From Burkholderiaceae bacterium (GTDB lineage Bacteria > Pseudomonadota > Gammaproteobacteria > Burkholderiales > Burkholderiaceae_C), in NCBI GenBank assembly GCA_019751915.1, contig JAIEMS010000007.1, forward strand, positions 1-64,000: a DNA stretch of 64,000 nucleotides, in the 5' to 3' direction. Under the pieces are notes generated by a model that made no database searches, was not told the origin of the DNA, and worked only from the letters and a program-made list of their open reading frames with translations. A program made the position numbers and the translations under genes. Below are positions 7,273 to 18,509 of the stretch, piece by piece. Each line of letters begins with the position of its first letter. Positions within the stretch are counted from its first letter, which is position 1.

Positions 7273-8798
7273 TGCACCTGCTCAAAAATCCCTCTGACGC
7301 TGTGCAGTGGCTGCGCGCGCGCGTCACTGGCACGCTCCAAACCGACAGCCGCTTGGTTGCCCCCGGCGATGGTTTTATTGCTTGGCCCGGTGCTGCCACC
7401 GATGGCCGTGCCCATGTGGCCGATGCCTTGGCGCGTGGGGCCAGCGCTTGCTTGGTCGAGCATGCCGGGTGGGAAGCGTTCCCCTTGGCTGGCGAACACA
7501 TCGCTGCACTGGCGCACTTGAAAGCCGCCACCGGACTCATCGCTGCCCAGTGGTTTGGCACACCAACGCAGGCGCTGGATGTGGTGGCCTTTACCGGCAC
7601 CAACGGCAAAACCAGCAGCGCTTGGTGGTTGGCCGGGGCGCTGACCCAACTCCCTCATTTGCTATCAAAACAAGAGCTATCGGCGCACGCCCCGTGTGCG
7701 CTGGTAGGCACTTTGGGCATGGGAGTCGCTCCCCAGCTCGAAACCACCGGCATGACCACCCCCGACCCGGTGCGCCTGCAACGTGCCTTTGCCCAGTTTG
7801 CCGATGCCGGGGTGCGTACCTGTGCTATTGAGGCCTCGTCGATTGGTTTGGCCGAGCACCGCTTGGCAGGCACACACATCCGCGTCGGTGTTTTGACCAA
7901 CTTTACCCAAGACCACCTCGATTACCACGGCAGCATGGATGCCTACTGGCAAGCCAAAGCCGCCTTGTTTGGCTGGCCGGGCTTGCAAGCGGCGGTTATC
8001 AACATCGACGACCTGCATGGCGCAGCGCTGCACACCGCATTGGCCGATGCACCGCAAGCGCAGGGGCTGGACTTGTGGAGCGTGTCCATGTGCCAGTCGG
8101 CGCGTTTGCGGGCGCAGGACGTGGTTTTCGCCGATGCGGGCCTGTGCTTTACGGTGGTCGAGGGCGACGAATACCACCACCTGCAAACAGCGGTGATTGG
8201 CGACTACAACGTCTCTAACCTGCTGGGGGTGCTGGCGGCCATGCGCGCTTTGGGCATCCCACTGGCCGCTGCGGTGCAGGCCTGCTCCACCCTCGAACCC
8301 GTGCCGGGGCGCATGCAGCGCATCGTTGCGCCGGGCCAGCCGCTGGTGGCCGTGGACTACGCCCACACCCCCGATGCCCTCGACCAAGCCCTGCGCGCCC
8401 TGCGGCCCTTGGCCGATGCCCGGGGTGGTCAGTTGTGGTGCGTTTTTGGTTGTGGTGGCGACCGCGATGCAGGCAAGCGGCCCCAAATGGGCGCTGCCGC
8501 CCAGCACCGCGCCGATTGGGTGGTGGTGACCAGCGACAACCCGCGCAGCGAACTGCCCGAGCACATCATTCACCAAATTTTGCTGGGCACGATTGCCGGG
8601 GACACCGTTTTTGTCGAGCCTGACCGCGCTGCCGCTATCGACCAAGCACTGGCCGAGGCCGACCCTGCCGATGTGGTGCTGATTGCCGGCAAAGGACACG
8701 AAGACTACCAAGAGACAGCGGGCGTGCGCCGCCCGTTTTCTGACATGGCGCAGGCCCAAGCTGCGCTGCAACGCCGGGGAGCGAGCACATGGCAATGA
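7272..8798 (+). CDS. murE: UDP-MurNAc-L-Ala-D-Glu:meso-DAP ligase MurE
   Basis: Cytosolic Mur ligase that adds the third residue of the stem peptide using ATP. The 508-residue product has the ATP loop GTNGKT (K113) and the motif D422-N-P-R425, which in this family selects meso-diaminopimelate, as expected for a Gram-negative wall. FGCGGDRD is the conserved C-terminal domain entry. The start overlaps the ftsI stop by one base (TGATG). Residues about 129-141, directly after the P-loop helix, are encoded by AT-rich DNA resembling the interspersed repeat of this genome (see 7658-7687). Confidence 0.95.
   Translation: MHLLKNPSDAVQWLRARVTGTLQTDSRLVAPGDGFIAWPGAATDGRAHVADALARGASACLVEHAGWEAFPLAGEHIAALAHLKAATGLIAAQWFGTPTQALDVVAFTGTNGKTSSAWWLAGALTQLPHLLSKQELSAHAPCALVGTLGMGVAPQLETTGMTTPDPVRLQRAFAQFADAGVRTCAIEASSIGLAEHRLAGTHIRVGVLTNFTQDHLDYHGSMDAYWQAKAALFGWPGLQAAVINIDDLHGAALHTALADAPQAQGLDLWSVSMCQSARLRAQDVVFADAGLCFTVVEGDEYHHLQTAVIGDYNVSNLLGVLAAMRALGIPLAAAVQACSTLEPVPGRMQRIVAPGQPLVAVDYAHTPDALDQALRALRPLADARGGQLWCVFGCGGDRDAGKRPQMGAAAQHRADWVVVTSDNPRSELPEHIIHQILLGTIAGDTVFVEPDRAAAIDQALAEADPADVVLIAGKGHEDYQETAGVRRPFSDMAQAQAALQRRGASTWQ
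7658..7687 (+). repeat. Repeat-like segment inside murE
   Basis: TTTGCTATCAAAACAAGAGC followed by TATCGGCGCA matches the left arm of the interspersed repeat of this window (TTGCTAT...ATAGC-AGCGC type). It is read in frame as LLSKQELSAHA. The GCGCTAGAGGCC arm is not recognisable. It may be a degenerate copy tolerated in a surface loop. Confidence 0.4.
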
Positions 8799-10219
8799 TG
8801 ACCCTGCCACAGGTTTTGGATTGGATTCGCCAGCCCATTCCACAAGCCCACATGATCGGTCAATGCAGTGCGCCCATCCTGCGTGTGCACACCGACACCC
8901 GCACCCTACAGCCCGGTGATTTGTTTGTCGCCCTCAAGGGTGAGCGTTTTGATGCCAACGGCTTTTTAGCGCAGGCCCGCGCGGCTGGGGCAGTGGCAGC
9001 ACTGGCCCACGGTGGGCTGGCGGATGCCGGTTTGCCGGGCATCGAAGTGCCCGACACCTTGGCCGCGCTGGGCGCACTGGCCGCAGGCTGGCGTGGGCAA
9101 TTCACCCTGCCGCTGATCGGTGTCACGGGCAGCAACGGCAAAACCACGGTGACGCAGATGGTTGCGGCCATCCTGCATGCCCATGTGGGCGAGGCTGCTT
9201 TTTCCACCCAAGGCAATTTGAACAACGCCATTGGTGTGCCGCAAACCTTGCTGCGCCTGACCGCCGCGCACCGCATCGGCGTGGTCGAGTTGGGCATGAA
9301 CCACCCCGGCGAAATCGCCCTGCTGGCCCAGATTGCACAGCCCACCGTAGCGCTGGTCAACAACGCCCAGCGCGAACACCTCGAATTCATGCACACCGTG
9401 CAGGCGGTGGCGCAAGAAAACGGCTCCGTGCTGGCTGCCTTGCCCTTAGATGGCGTGGCGGTGTTTCCAGCCGGTGATGCTTACACCCCACTGTGGCGCA
9501 GTTTGGCCGGTGCGCGCCGTAGCCTGACCTTTGCCGCCCAAGGCACTGAAGCAGCTGATGTCCAAGCCACCTGCGCCGATTGGTGCCACGGAGCCTGGCA
9601 AGTCCAGATCACCACGCCGCAGGGCGCGTTCGACTGTGCGCTGCACATTGCCGGGCGGCACAACGTCAGCAATGCGCTGGCCGCTACCGCCTGTGCGCTG
9701 GCCGCTGGGGTGCCGCTGGAGTCGATTGCCCGTGGTTTGAGCGCCTTTGTGCCGGTCAAGGGGCGTTCGCGGGCGTTGTCGGTGGCGGTGGGCGAACGCG
9801 CCCTCACTGTGGTCGATGACAGCTACAACGCCAACCCCGACTCGGTGCGCGCCGCCATTGACGTGCTGGCCGCATTGCCCGGCCCGCGCCTGTTGGTGCT
9901 GGGCGATATGGGCGAGGTCGGCAACCAAGGGCCGCAGTTCCACGCCGAGGCCGGTCAACACGCCCGCGCCGCTGGCATTGAACAATTGTTTGCGCTGGGT
10001 GCGCAATCGACACACGCCGCAGCCGCCTTTGGCGGTGCGCGGCATTTCGACAACATGGCACTGCTGCAAGCGGCAGTGCGTGAGGCGCTGCCCACGGTGG
10101 GCAGCGTGCTGGTAAAAGGATCGCGATTCATGAAGATGGAACAAGTGCTGGAGGCCATCGTGCCTGCCACCTCCACAGTGCAGGAGGCATCTTGCAACGC
10201 CTTGGGTGTGCCATGCTGA
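8789..10219 (+). CDS. murF: UDP-MurNAc-tripeptide:D-Ala-D-Ala ligase MurF
   Basis: Adds D-alanyl-D-alanine to the UDP-MurNAc-tripeptide to complete the pentapeptide precursor in the cytosol. At 476 residues it is of normal length. The ATP loop is GSNGKTTV, with [19 protein letters not shown] and the C-terminal [10 protein letters not shown] motif all typical of MurF. The ATG at 8789 overlaps the last 10 bases of murE, which implies translational coupling. Its stop overlaps the mraY start region by seven bases. Confidence 0.95.
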   Translation: MAMMTLPQVLDWIRQPIPQAHMIGQCSAPILRVHTDTRTLQPGDLFVALKGERFDANGFLAQARAAGAVAALAHGGLADAGLPGIEVPDTLAALGALAAGWRGQFTLPLIGVTGSNGKTTVTQMVAAILHAHVGEAAFSTQGNLNNAIGVPQTLLRLTAAHRIGVVELGMNHPGEIALLAQIAQPTVALVNNAQREHLEFMHTVQAVAQENGSVLAALPLDGVAVFPAGDAYTPLWRSLAGARRSLTFAAQGTEAADVQATCADWCHGAWQVQITTPQGAFDCALHIAGRHNVSNALAATACALAAGVPLESIARGLSAFVPVKGRSRALSVAVGERALTVVDDSYNANPDSVRAAIDVLAALPGPRLLVLGDMGEVGNQGPQFHAEAGQHARAAGIEQLFALGAQSTHAAAAFGGARHFDNMALLQAAVREALPTVGSVLVKGSRFMKMEQVLEAIVPATSTVQEASCNALGVPC

Positions 10220-11391
10220 TTTTGCTGGCGCAGTGGCTGCAAAGCCTGTCCTCTGAGTTTGGTTTTTTCCGGGTATTTCAGTACCTGACGTTTCGCGCCG
10301 TGATGGCCGCGCTGACGGCGCTGTTGATTGGCTTGGTGGCTGGCCCGCGCGTGATTCGGCGGCTGGCTGAACTCAAAATCGGCCAACCCATTCGCACCGA
10401 TGGCATGGAGACCCACCATGTCAAAAGCGGCACGCCCACCATGGGCGGTGTGCTGATTTTGATTGCCATTGCCGTCTCGACCTTGCTCTGGGCCGATTTG
10501 TCCAACCGCTTTGTCTGGATTGTGCTGATCGTCACGCTGGGCTTTGGTGCGATTGGCTGGGCAGACGACTGGCGCAAGGTGGTCAACAAAGACCCCAACG
10601 GGATGCCCTCGGGCGAAAAATACCTCTGGCAATCCATCATCGGCTTGCTGGCGGCGCTGTATTTGGTGTTCAGCATTTCCGAGAGCAGCAACTTCCGGGT
10701 GATGGAGCTGTTTTGGTCGTGGGTGCGCTCAGGCTTTGACGTTAATTTGCCGCCCAAGGCCGGCTTGCTGCTGCCCTTTTTCAAAGAGGTCAGCTACCCG
10801 CTGGGGGTGCTGGGCTTTGTCGTGATGACCTATTTGGTGATTGTGGGATCGAGCAATGCCGTCAATTTGACCGATGGACTCGATGGTTTGGCCATCATGC
10901 CGGTGGTGATGGTCGGCTCTTCGCTGGGCATTTTTGCTTACGTGACCGGGCACTCGGTGTATGCCAAATACCTGTTCTTGCCGCACATTTCCGGCACGGG
11001 CGAGTTGCTGATTTTTTGTTCGGCCATGACCGGAGCGGGGCTGGCGTTCTTGTGGTTTAACACCCATCCGGCCCAGGTCTTTATGGGCGATGTGGGTGCT
11101 CTGGCGTTGGGCGGGGCGCTGGGCACCATTGCCGTCATCGTGCGCCAAGAGGTGGTGCTCGCCATCATGGGCGGCATTTTTGTCGTCGAGGCGCTGTCGG
11201 TGATGCTGCAAGTGAGTTGGTTCAAGTTCACGAAAAAGCGCTATGGCGAGGGTCGGCGTTTGCTCAAAATGGCCCCGCTGCACCACCATTTTGAAAAGAC
11301 CGGCTGGAAAGAAACGCAGGTGGTGGTGCGCTTTTGGATCATCACCATGCTGCTTTGCCTGATTGGGCTGTCAACCCTGAAATTGCGATGA
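10213..11391 (+). CDS. mraY: Phospho-N-acetylmuramoyl-pentapeptide transferase MraY
   Basis: Polytopic inner-membrane enzyme that moves phospho-MurNAc-pentapeptide to undecaprenyl phosphate, forming lipid I. The 392-residue product has about ten membrane helices. It carries the conserved Asp block [37 protein letters not shown] and the APLHHHFE loop. The start was set at ATG 10213 ([10 protein letters not shown]); the TTG at 10192 would add seven residues and is unlikely. It is slightly longer than the E. coli enzyme because of a longer periplasmic loop (about residues 150-190), as I expect for betaproteobacteria. Confidence 0.95.
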   Translation: MLILLAQWLQSLSSEFGFFRVFQYLTFRAVMAALTALLIGLVAGPRVIRRLAELKIGQPIRTDGMETHHVKSGTPTMGGVLILIAIAVSTLLWADLSNRFVWIVLIVTLGFGAIGWADDWRKVVNKDPNGMPSGEKYLWQSIIGLLAALYLVFSISESSNFRVMELFWSWVRSGFDVNLPPKAGLLLPFFKEVSYPLGVLGFVVMTYLVIVGSSNAVNLTDGLDGLAIMPVVMVGSSLGIFAYVTGHSVYAKYLFLPHISGTGELLIFCSAMTGAGLAFLWFNTHPAQVFMGDVGALALGGALGTIAVIVRQEVVLAIMGGIFVVEALSVMLQVSWFKFTKKRYGEGRRLLKMAPLHHHFEKTGWKETQVVVRFWIITMLLCLIGLSTLKLR

Positions 11392-12911
11392 ACACCCTGC
11401 AAGACCAGCACATCCTTATTTTGGGCTTGGGTGCCTCGGGCCTCGCGATGGCGCGCTGGTGCGTGCGCTGCGGTGCCCAAGTCACGGTGGCCGATACCCG
11501 CGCCCAGCCGCCGCAACTGGCGGTGCTGCAACAAGCGTTGCCACAGGTACGCTTTGTCGGCGGCGCTTTCAGTGCGGCCTTGGTCGAGGGGCAAAATTTG
11601 GCAGGCGTGTACCGCTCGCCGGGGTTGAGTCCTGACACCGTTGCTCCTGTATTGATAGCTGCTAGTGCAGGTGCAATCAGCGCTGGAGGCGAGTTGAGCT
11701 TGTTTTTTGCTGCTTTGCAGTCGCTGCGGGCAGCGCAGGGCTATGCGCCAGCGGTGTTGGCAATTACCGGCACCAATGGCAAAACCACCGTCACTTCGCT
11801 GACCGGCCAACTGGTCGAGCGCGCAGGCAAGAGCGTGGCGGTGGCAGGCAATATTGGCCCGACGCTGCTCGATACGCTGGCCCAGCGGCTGGACGCAGGC
11901 ACCCTGCCCGAAGTTTGGGTGCTGGAGCTGTCGAGTTTTCAGCTCGATGGGGTGGCCGGGTTCGAGCCAACGGCTGCTGCGGTGCTCAACATCACGCAAG
12001 ACCACCTCGACTGGCACGGCAGCATGGCCGCCTACGCTGGGGCCAAGGCCCGCATTTTTGGTGCCGCTGCGCTGATGGTGCTCAACCGCGAAGACCCGGC
12101 GGTCATGGCAATGTTGCCCGAGCCAACGCGGGCCAAACTGCAAAAACCACAGGTACGCGCCCACACCACCTTTGGCGGCGATATGCCCCAGCGCCCCGGC
12201 GACTTTGGCATCGAAACGGTCGGCGGCATGGCTTGGTTGGTGCGCGCCTTAGAAGCCGATGAGACCCGCAAACGCCCCCGCACTGGCGAGGCCCCCGAAG
12301 AACTGCACATCCAGCGCCTGATGCCCGCCGATGCACTGCGTATTCGGGGCCGACACAACGCCATCAATGCACTGGCAGCGCTGGCGCTAGCGCAGGCGGC
12401 TGGGTGCGCACTGGCCCCGATGCTGTACGGTCTGCGCGAGTACCGGGGCGAACCGCACCGGGTCGAACCCATCGGTCTCATCAACGGCATCGAATACTTT
12501 GACGACAGCAAAGGCACCAACGTCGGCGCAACGGTGGCAGCACTCACCGGGCTGGGAGCCGACCGGCGCGTGGTGGTCATTTTGGGCGGCGAAGGCAAGG
12601 GGCAAGATTTTTCGCCGCTGGCCGCGCCCGTGGCCCGCCATGTGCGCGCTGTGGTGCTGATCGGGCGCGATGCGCCACTGATTGCTGCCGCTTTGCGCGA
12701 TACCGGGGTGCCACTGCTGGATGCAGCCAGCTTGCCCGAGGCCGTGCAATCGGCGGCCAAGCAAGCCCGTGCCGGCGACGCGGTGCTGATGTCGCCCGCT
12801 TGCGCCAGTTTTGATATGTTCAAAGACTACGAGCACCGCGCCCGCGTGTTCTGCGAGGCGGTGCAAGCCTTGGCCGAGGCCACCGGGCAGACGCTGGAGG
12901 GTGGATTGTGA
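11388..12911 (+). CDS. murD: UDP-MurNAc-L-alanine:D-glutamate ligase MurD
   Basis: Cytosolic ligase that adds D-glutamate to UDP-MurNAc-L-Ala. The 507-residue product has an N-terminal Rossmann domain ([12 protein letters not shown]), the ATP loop [23 protein letters not shown] and [12 protein letters not shown]. It is about 70 residues longer than the E. coli enzyme. The extra length lies mainly in the central domain, with a charged insert before [19 protein letters not shown]. Start ATG 11388 overlaps the mraY stop (ATGA). Codons 86-101 use rare AT-rich codons and the DNA resembles the local interspersed repeat (see 11641-11692). Confidence 0.95.
   Translation: MNTLQDQHILILGLGASGLAMARWCVRCGAQVTVADTRAQPPQLAVLQQALPQVRFVGGAFSAALVEGQNLAGVYRSPGLSPDTVAPVLIAASAGAISAGGELSLFFAALQSLRAAQGYAPAVLAITGTNGKTTVTSLTGQLVERAGKSVAVAGNIGPTLLDTLAQRLDAGTLPEVWVLELSSFQLDGVAGFEPTAAAVLNITQDHLDWHGSMAAYAGAKARIFGAAALMVLNREDPAVMAMLPEPTRAKLQKPQVRAHTTFGGDMPQRPGDFGIETVGGMAWLVRALEADETRKRPRTGEAPEELHIQRLMPADALRIRGRHNAINALAALALAQAAGCALAPMLYGLREYRGEPHRVEPIGLINGIEYFDDSKGTNVGATVAALTGLGADRRVVVILGGEGKGQDFSPLAAPVARHVRAVVLIGRDAPLIAAALRDTGVPLLDAASLPEAVQSAAKQARAGDAVLMSPACASFDMFKDYEHRARVFCEAVQALAEATGQTLEGGL
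11641..11692 (+). repeat. Repeat-like segment inside murD
   Basis: The stretch TATTGATAGCTGCTAGTGCA and, after a short loop, CAGCGCTGGAGGC follow the order and spacing of the interspersed repeat (ATAGC-GCTAGYGC, then AGCGCTAGAGGC). It uses codons such as ATA, GTA, AGT and GGA that are scarce in the neighbouring sequence. The encoded [15 protein letters not shown] still aligns in length with the normal MurD region before GELSLF. This may therefore be partial conversion by a repeat, or chance. Confidence 0.4.
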
Positions 12912-14194
12912 TCGCCCAACGTATCAGCGGCTGGTTTCGCCGCAGCGATTCTGGCGCTTCAGCGGACGCGTCTGAGTACTCCTCGGTGCAGTCCGAGTTG
13001 GGTCTGCCAGTGCGTGCCGGTGGCATGGAATACCGCCAAACCACCTCCACCCCGGCCAGCGTTTTGGGTTTTGACCAAGCTCTGCTCTGGGTGATTTTGG
13101 CTTTGCTGGCTTGGGGCGTGGTGATGGTCTATTCGGCCTCGATTGCGCTGCCCGACAACCCGCGCTTTGGCAAGATCACCCCAACCCACTTTGTGGTGCG
13201 CCACCTGATGGGGCTGGTGATGGCGTTCGTCGCCGGGGCCATTGCCTTTCAGGTGCCGATGGCGCTGTGGGAGCGCTACGCCCGGGCCTTGTTTGTGCTG
13301 TCGCTGTTCTTGCTGGTGCTGGTGCTGGTGCCGCATGTGGGCACGGTGGTAAATGGGGCGCGGCGGTGGTTGTCGCTGGGCATCATGAACTTTCAGCCGT
13401 CCGAACTGGCCAAGTTCGCCGTGCTGATTTATGCCGCCGACTACATGGTGCGCAAGATGGAGATCAAAGAGCGCTTTTTCCGCGCCGTGCTGCCGATGGG
13501 CGCTGCCGTGGCGGTGGTCGGGGCGCTGCTGCTGGCCGAGCCAGACATGGGTGCCTTCATGGTGATTGCTGTGATTGCCATGGGCATTTTGTTTTTGGGC
13601 GGCGTGAATGCACGGATGTTCTTTTTGATCGCCTTCATCTTGGTGCTGGCATTTGCGGCGATGGTCTGGTTTTCAGACTGGCGGCGCGAGCGCATTTTTG
13701 CCTACCTCGACCCGTGGAGCGAAAAGCACACGCTGGGCAAGGGCTACCAGCTCTCACACTCGCTGATTGCCATTGGCCGGGGCGAGATTTTTGGTGTTGG
13801 ACTCGGCGGCAGTGTCGAAAAGCTGCACTGGTTGCCCGAAGCGCATACCGACTTTTTGTTGGCGGTGATTGGCGAAGAGCTGGGGCTGGTAGGCGTGGTG
13901 ATCTTGATTGGCCTGTTTTTCTGGATGACGCGGCGCATCATGCACATTGGCCGCCAAGCCATTGCCTTAGACCGGGTCTTTGCTGGCTTGGTAGCGCAGG
14001 GCGTAGCGATGTGGATGGGCTTTCAGGCCTTTATCAACATGGGCGTGAACTTGGGCGCATTGCCCACCAAGGGCCTGACCCTGCCTTTGATGAGTTTTGG
14101 TGGCTCGGCCATTTTGATGAACTTGGTGGCGCTGGCGGTGGTGCTGCGCGTCGATTACGAGAACAAACTGCTGATGCGCGGAGGCCACGCATGA
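12908..14194 (+). CDS. ftsW: SEDS-family peptidoglycan glycosyltransferase FtsW
   Basis: Septal lipid II polymerase that partners FtsI. The 428-residue product begins with a soluble N-terminal extension of about 55 residues, followed by ten membrane helices of the RodA/FtsW/SpoVE family. FQPSELAKF, the catalytic-loop region with EPDMG, and the C-terminal [24 protein letters not shown]-type block (about residues 375-400) are present. The GTG start at 12908 overlaps the murD stop (GTGA). A later ATG at 13026 is possible but would lose the coupling. Membrane protein of the divisome. Confidence 0.93.
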   Translation: MIAQRISGWFRRSDSGASADASEYSSVQSELGLPVRAGGMEYRQTTSTPASVLGFDQALLWVILALLAWGVVMVYSASIALPDNPRFGKITPTHFVVRHLMGLVMAFVAGAIAFQVPMALWERYARALFVLSLFLLVLVLVPHVGTVVNGARRWLSLGIMNFQPSELAKFAVLIYAADYMVRKMEIKERFFRAVLPMGAAVAVVGALLLAEPDMGAFMVIAVIAMGILFLGGVNARMFFLIAFILVLAFAAMVWFSDWRRERIFAYLDPWSEKHTLGKGYQLSHSLIAIGRGEIFGVGLGGSVEKLHWLPEAHTDFLLAVIGEELGLVGVVILIGLFFWMTRRIMHIGRQAIALDRVFAGLVAQGVAMWMGFQAFINMGVNLGALPTKGLTLPLMSFGGSAILMNLVALAVVLRVDYENKLLMRGGHA

Positions 14195-15258
14195 GTCGGC
14201 AAAAAACCGCTCTCATCATGGCCGGCGGCACCGGCGGCCATATCTTCCCGGGGCTGGCGGTGGCGCAAGCGCTGCGCGAGCGCGGCTGGCGCGTGCATTG
14301 GCTGGGCGCGCCGGGCAGCATGGAGTCGCGCATCGTGCCGCCGCAAGGCTTTGCCTTTGAGACCATCGACTTTTCTGGGGTACGCGGCAAGGGCGTGAAA
14401 ACGCTGGCTTTGCTGCCTTGGCGGTTGGGGCGAGCCTTTTGGCAAGTGCGCCAAGTGCTGCGGCGGGTACAACCCGACGTGGTGCTCGGCTTTGGCGGCT
14501 ACATCAGCTTTCCGGGCGGGGCGATGGCATGGCTGGCGAGCAAGCCGCTGGTGCTGCACGAGCAAAATTCGGTGCCGGGCTTGGTCAATAAAGTGCTGGC
14601 GAAGAAGGCCAGCCGGGTTTTTACCGCTTTTCCCGGTGTGTTTAGCCATGCCGAGTGGATAGGCAACCCCCTGCGGGCGGCTTTTACCGCGCAGCCGGGG
14701 CCGGTCGAGCGTTTTGCCGGGCGCACTGGCCCCTTGCGCTTGTTGGTGGTCGGCGGCAGCTTGGGCGCACGCGCCCTGAACGAAATCGTGCCGCAGGCGT
14801 TGGCCTTGCTCCCAGCCGGGCAACGGCCACAGGTGGTGCACCAAAGCGGCGCGGCGCAGATTGATGCCTTGCGCGCCCATTACGCCGCAGCCGGGGTCGA
14901 GGCTGAACTGACACCCTTTATCGACGACACCGCCAGCGCCTTTGCGCAGGCCGACCTCATCATCTGCCGCGCAGGGGCCAGCACCGTGACCGAAATTGCC
15001 GCTGTCGGTGCGGCGGCGGTTTATGTGCCGTTTCCGTCGGCAGTCGATGACCACCAAACCACCAACGCCCAGTTTTTGGTGCAAGCCGGGGCGGGGTGGT
15101 TGGTGCAACAGTCCGATTTAACGCCGCAAATGCTGGCACAAATGCTACAAAAAATGGAGCGCCCTATGTTGATGCAGCGGGCGCTAGAGGCCAAAAAGAT
15201 GCAAAAAATACACGCCACCGACGCTGTGGTCGCTGCCTGCGAGGAGCTGGCGCGATGA
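14191..15258 (+). CDS. murG: Lipid II synthase MurG (UDP-GlcNAc transferase)
   Basis: Peripheral inner-membrane GT-B glycosyltransferase that adds GlcNAc to lipid I. The 355-residue product has the N-terminal Gly loop [33 protein letters not shown] and the nucleotide-binding GASTVTEI with [11 protein letters not shown]. The ATG at 14191 overlaps the ftsW stop. The last 30 residues before [10 protein letters not shown] are encoded by DNA with a strong match to the interspersed repeat (see 15142-15197), including the signature GCGCTAGAGGCC. Confidence 0.95.
   Translation: MSRQKTALIMAGGTGGHIFPGLAVAQALRERGWRVHWLGAPGSMESRIVPPQGFAFETIDFSGVRGKGVKTLALLPWRLGRAFWQVRQVLRRVQPDVVLGFGGYISFPGGAMAWLASKPLVLHEQNSVPGLVNKVLAKKASRVFTAFPGVFSHAEWIGNPLRAAFTAQPGPVERFAGRTGPLRLLVVGGSLGARALNEIVPQALALLPAGQRPQVVHQSGAAQIDALRAHYAAAGVEAELTPFIDDTASAFAQADLIICRAGASTVTEIAAVGAAAVYVPFPSAVDDHQTTNAQFLVQAGAGWLVQQSDLTPQMLAQMLQKMERPMLMQRALEAKKMQKIHATDAVVAACEELAR
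15142..15197 (+). repeat. Repeat-like segment inside the murG 3' end
   Basis: ATGCTACAAAAAATGGAGCG starts the segment and GCGGGCGCTAGAGGCCAAAA ends it, with about 20 bases between. This is the same two-arm layout as the intergenic copies, and the GCGCTAGAGGCC core is exact. It is read as [19 protein letters not shown], which still resembles MurG C-termini, so the repeat origin is inferred rather than shown. Confidence 0.45.
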
Positions 15259-16688
15259 AGCATGCAATCCATCACATCCACTTCGTTGGCATCGGCGGTG
15301 CAGGCATGAGCGGCATTGCCGAAGTGCTGCACAACTTGGGCTATCGCATTTCGGGTTCTGATTTGGCCGACAGCGCCACGCTGCGCCGCTTGCAGGGGCT
15401 GGGCATTACCACCTATTTGGGCCACGCAGCGGCGCACATTGCCGGTGCCAACGTCATCGTCACATCGACTGCGGTGCAAGCCCACAACCCTGAAGTGCTG
15501 GCCGCGCGCGAGAAAAAAATCCCCATCGTGCCGCGCGCCATCATGCTGGCCGAGCTGATGCGCTTCAAGCAGGGCATCGCCATTGCCGGCACCCACGGCA
15601 AAACCACCACCACCAGCCTCGTCACCAGCGTGTTGGCCGAGGCCGGGCTGGATCCAACCTTCGTCATTGGCGGGCGGCTCAACAGCGCCGGGGCCAATGC
15701 CAAGCTGGGCAGCGGCGAATACATTGTGGTCGAGGCCGATGAGTCCGATGCCTCGTTTCTGAACCTGCTGCCGGTGATGGCCGTGGTGACGAACATCGAT
15801 GCCGACCATATGGAAACCTACGGCCACGATTTTGGTCGGCTGAAAAAGGCTTTTGTCGATTTTCTGCACCGCATGCCCTTTTATGGCACCGCCATTTTGT
15901 GCGTCGATAGCCCAGCAGTGCGCGACATCTTGCCCGACGTGACCTGTCCCATCACCAGCTACGGTTTTTCTGAGGATGCCCAAGTGCGCGCTGTCAATGT
16001 GCGGGCGCAGGCCGGACAAATGCACTTTACGGTGCAGCGGCGCAACGGCATCACCCTGCCCGATTTGGAGGTGGTGCTCAATCTGGCGGGCGAGCACAAC
16101 GTGCTCAACGCGCTGTCGGCGATTGCTGTGGCGGTTGAACTGGGCATTGCCGACGATGCCGTGCTGCGCGGGCTGGCAGGCTTTAAGGGCGTGGGGCGGC
16201 GCTTTCAGCACTATGGCGACTTGCCCGCGCCCGGCGGCGGCCAATTCACCCTGATTGACGACTACGGCCATCACCCGGTCGAGATGGCCGCCACGCTGGC
16301 GGCGGCGCGGGGCGCATTTCCGGGGCGGCGCTTGGTGCTGGCATTTCAGCCGCACCGCTACAGCCGCACCCGCGACTGTTTTGAAGACTTCGTCAAAGTC
16401 ATCGGCCACGCCGACGCCGTACTGCTGACCGAGGTCTATGCCGCCGGCGAAGCCCCAGTGGTGGCCGCCGATGGCCGGTCGCTGGCACGGGCACTGCGCT
16501 TGGCCGGGCGGGTCGAGCCGTTGTTTATCGACCAGATAACCGATTTACCCCAGGCCATTGCCGACAATGCCCGCAGCGGCGACGTGCTGCTGTGCATGGG
16601 GGCGGGTTCGATTGGGGCAGTCCCGGCCAAGGTGGTTGATCTGCTACAAAATAATGAGCAACTTACGCTGGATGGACGTGCGCTATGA
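15255..16688 (+). CDS. murC: UDP-N-acetylmuramate:L-alanine ligase MurC
   Basis: First Mur ligase; it adds L-alanine to UDP-MurNAc in the cytosol. The 477-residue product has the UDP-binding loop [14 protein letters not shown], the ATP loop [20 protein letters not shown] and the C-terminal [14 protein letters not shown] 15255 overlaps the murG stop (ATGA). The last 15 codons contain a half-copy-like stretch of the interspersed repeat (16641-16678), so the C-terminal tail may have been shaped by it. Confidence 0.95.
   Translation: MKHAIHHIHFVGIGGAGMSGIAEVLHNLGYRISGSDLADSATLRRLQGLGITTYLGHAAAHIAGANVIVTSTAVQAHNPEVLAAREKKIPIVPRAIMLAELMRFKQGIAIAGTHGKTTTTSLVTSVLAEAGLDPTFVIGGRLNSAGANAKLGSGEYIVVEADESDASFLNLLPVMAVVTNIDADHMETYGHDFGRLKKAFVDFLHRMPFYGTAILCVDSPAVRDILPDVTCPITSYGFSEDAQVRAVNVRAQAGQMHFTVQRRNGITLPDLEVVLNLAGEHNVLNALSAIAVAVELGIADDAVLRGLAGFKGVGRRFQHYGDLPAPGGGQFTLIDDYGHHPVEMAATLAAARGAFPGRRLVLAFQPHRYSRTRDCFEDFVKVIGHADAVLLTEVYAAGEAPVVAADGRSLARALRLAGRVEPLFIDQITDLPQAIADNARSGDVLLCMGAGSIGAVPAKVVDLLQNNEQLTLDGRAL
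16641..16678 (+). repeat. Repeat-like half copy at the murC 3' end
   Basis: CTGCTACAAAATAATGAGCA and then ACTTACGCTGG matches the left arm of the interspersed repeat (TTTGCTAC-AAAATAAT-AGC-ACTTRCGC). It is read as [11 protein letters not shown] near the end of MurC. No GCTAGAGGCC arm follows; the ddl start comes instead. Confidence 0.35.
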
Positions 16689-17698
16689 GCCAATTTGATT
16701 CAGAAATAGAACCCCAGAGCGATCTGGGCAAGGTCGCGGTGCTGATGGGCGGCTCCTCCGCTGAACGCGAGGTCTCGCTGATGTCGGGGGCTGGTGTGTT
16801 GCAGGCGCTGCGCGCACGCGGCGTGGATGCCCACGCTTTTGACCCGGCCCACAACGATCTGGCCGAACTGCACCACGGTGGTTACGACCGCTGCTTTATC
16901 GCCCTGCACGGTCGCCACGGCGAAGATGGCACGGTGCAAGGTGCGCTCGAATTGTTGGGCATTCCGTACACCGGCTCGGGCGTGATGGCATCGAGCATCG
17001 GCATGGACAAAATCATGACCAAACGCCTGTGGCGCGCTGAGGGCCTGCCCACGCCCGACTGGCGCTTGGTGGCCGATGCCGACGAAACCGTGCAGGCACT
17101 GCAAGCGCTGGGTGCGCCGATGATCGTCAAACCAGCCCGCGAAGGCTCGACCATCGGCCTGACCAAAATCACCGATGCCGCCCAGTGCGCAGCAGCCTAC
17201 GCACTGGCCTCGCGCTACGACCCCGAAGTGCTGTGCGAGCAATTCATTGAAGGTGACGAAACCACCTGCCCGGTGCTGGGCGAAGGTGATAGCGCTTATG
17301 CGCTGCCGGTGATTCGCATCGTTGCGCCCCAAGGCAACTACGACTACGAGCACAAATACTTCACCGACGACACCCAATACCACTGCCCCAGCGGCTTGCC
17401 CGAGGCAGAAGAGCGCCAGATTCAGCGCTTGGTGGTGCAGGCCTTTCGCTCGCTGGGTTGCCGAGGTTGGGCACGCGCGGACATCATGATTCGCGCCAGT
17501 GACCGCCAGCCCTTTTTGCTCGAAATCAACACCTCGCCGGGCATGACCGGGCACTCGTTGGTGCCCATGTCGGCGCGCAGCGCTGGCATCAACTATGAAG
17601 ACTTGTGCCTGCGCCTGCTCGCAGGAGCCACGCTCGATACCCCCCTGAGCGCTGCGCTCAACAACCATGCCAGCGCCGCCTCGGGAGATGCTCCATGA
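16685..17698 (+). CDS. ddlB: D-alanine:D-alanine ligase (DdlB type)
   Basis: ATP-grasp enzyme that makes the D-Ala-D-Ala dipeptide used by MurF. The 337-residue product shows [18 protein letters not shown], the [11 protein letters not shown] loop, [13 protein letters not shown] and the Mg-binding [12 protein letters not shown]. It is longer at the N-terminus than E. coli DdlB (about 306 residues) by an acidic leader. Its place between murC and ftsQ is canonical for DdlB. Start ATG 16685 overlaps the murC stop, and its own stop overlaps ftsQ. Confidence 0.94.
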   Translation: MSQFDSEIEPQSDLGKVAVLMGGSSAEREVSLMSGAGVLQALRARGVDAHAFDPAHNDLAELHHGGYDRCFIALHGRHGEDGTVQGALELLGIPYTGSGVMASSIGMDKIMTKRLWRAEGLPTPDWRLVADADETVQALQALGAPMIVKPAREGSTIGLTKITDAAQCAAAYALASRYDPEVLCEQFIEGDETTCPVLGEGDSAYALPVIRIVAPQGNYDYEHKYFTDDTQYHCPSGLPEAEERQIQRLVVQAFRSLGCRGWARADIMIRASDRQPFLLEINTSPGMTGHSLVPMSARSAGINYEDLCLRLLAGATLDTPLSAALNNHASAASGDAP

Positions 17699-18477
17699 CA
17701 GACACGCTGCCCGCGCCGCTGGACGTGCGGCTGATGAACCAGATCGCCTCGGTCTTGCTCATGGTCTGCGTCATACTGGTGTTGGCGGCAGGTGCCTGGT
17801 GGGCACTGCGCCACCCGGCGTTTTCGATTGGTCGCATCGTTGTACAGGGCGAACTGCTGCACAACAACGCCGTGACGTTGCGCGCCAATGTCGCGCCGCA
17901 ACTGACGGGCAACTTCTTCACCATCGACCTGTACGCCGCGCGCGCTGCCTTTGAACAAGTGCCTTGGGTGCGCAGCGCCCAAGTGCGCCGCGAATACCCG
18001 CGCACGCTGCAAATTGTGTTGCAAGAACACCACGCAGCGGCACACTGGGGTTCGGAGTCGGGCACCAGCTTGGTCAACACACAAGGCGAGGTTTTTGAGG
18101 CCGATAGTGGCGATGATTTGGACGGCCTGCCGCGCCTGTACGGGCCACAGGGCCAGTCAGCACAGGTGTTCCAGATGTACAGCTTGCTCAAACCCGTGTT
18201 AGAGCCTTTGGGCATGGCCCCGACCGAGCTGACTTTGTCCAACCGGGGCAGTTGGCGCATGACCGCCCGCTCTGGAGCCGTAGTAGAGCTGGGTGGTGGC
18301 ACGACCGAGGAGTTGCTACGGCGCACACAGCGCTTTGCGCACACGCTGGTACAGGTAGCAGCGCAGCATGGCCGACGACCAGACACGCTGGAGTCGGCAG
18401 ACCTGCGCCACACCGGGGGCTATGCCCTGCGCCTGCGCGGGGTCAGCACAAGTGCCATCACCGCAGCGCGCAAGTAG
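17695..18477 (+). CDS. ftsQ: Cell division protein FtsQ
   Basis: Bitopic inner-membrane divisome protein that joins FtsB and FtsL. The 260-residue product has one membrane helix (about residues 18-40), then a POTRA domain ([16 protein letters not shown] and following) and the FtsQ/DivIB beta domain with [19 protein letters not shown]. The ATG at 17695 overlaps the ddl stop; an upstream in-frame start would lie inside ddl. A 32-base gap separates it from ftsA. Confidence 0.93.
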   Translation: MTDTLPAPLDVRLMNQIASVLLMVCVILVLAAGAWWALRHPAFSIGRIVVQGELLHNNAVTLRANVAPQLTGNFFTIDLYAARAAFEQVPWVRSAQVRREYPRTLQIVLQEHHAAAHWGSESGTSLVNTQGEVFEADSGDDLDGLPRLYGPQGQSAQVFQMYSLLKPVLEPLGMAPTELTLSNRGSWRMTARSGAVVELGGGTTEELLRRTQRFAHTLVQVAAQHGRRPDTLESADLRHTGGYALRLRGVSTSAITAARK

Positions 18478-18509
18478 GCAGCACAAGACAACACAAGGCA
18501 GACACGCAT

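Noticed and set aside
13111-14190. Long upstream extension in frame with murG
   Set aside because: It lies wholly inside ftsW in another frame; MurG starts at ATG 14191 with the canonical Gly loop.
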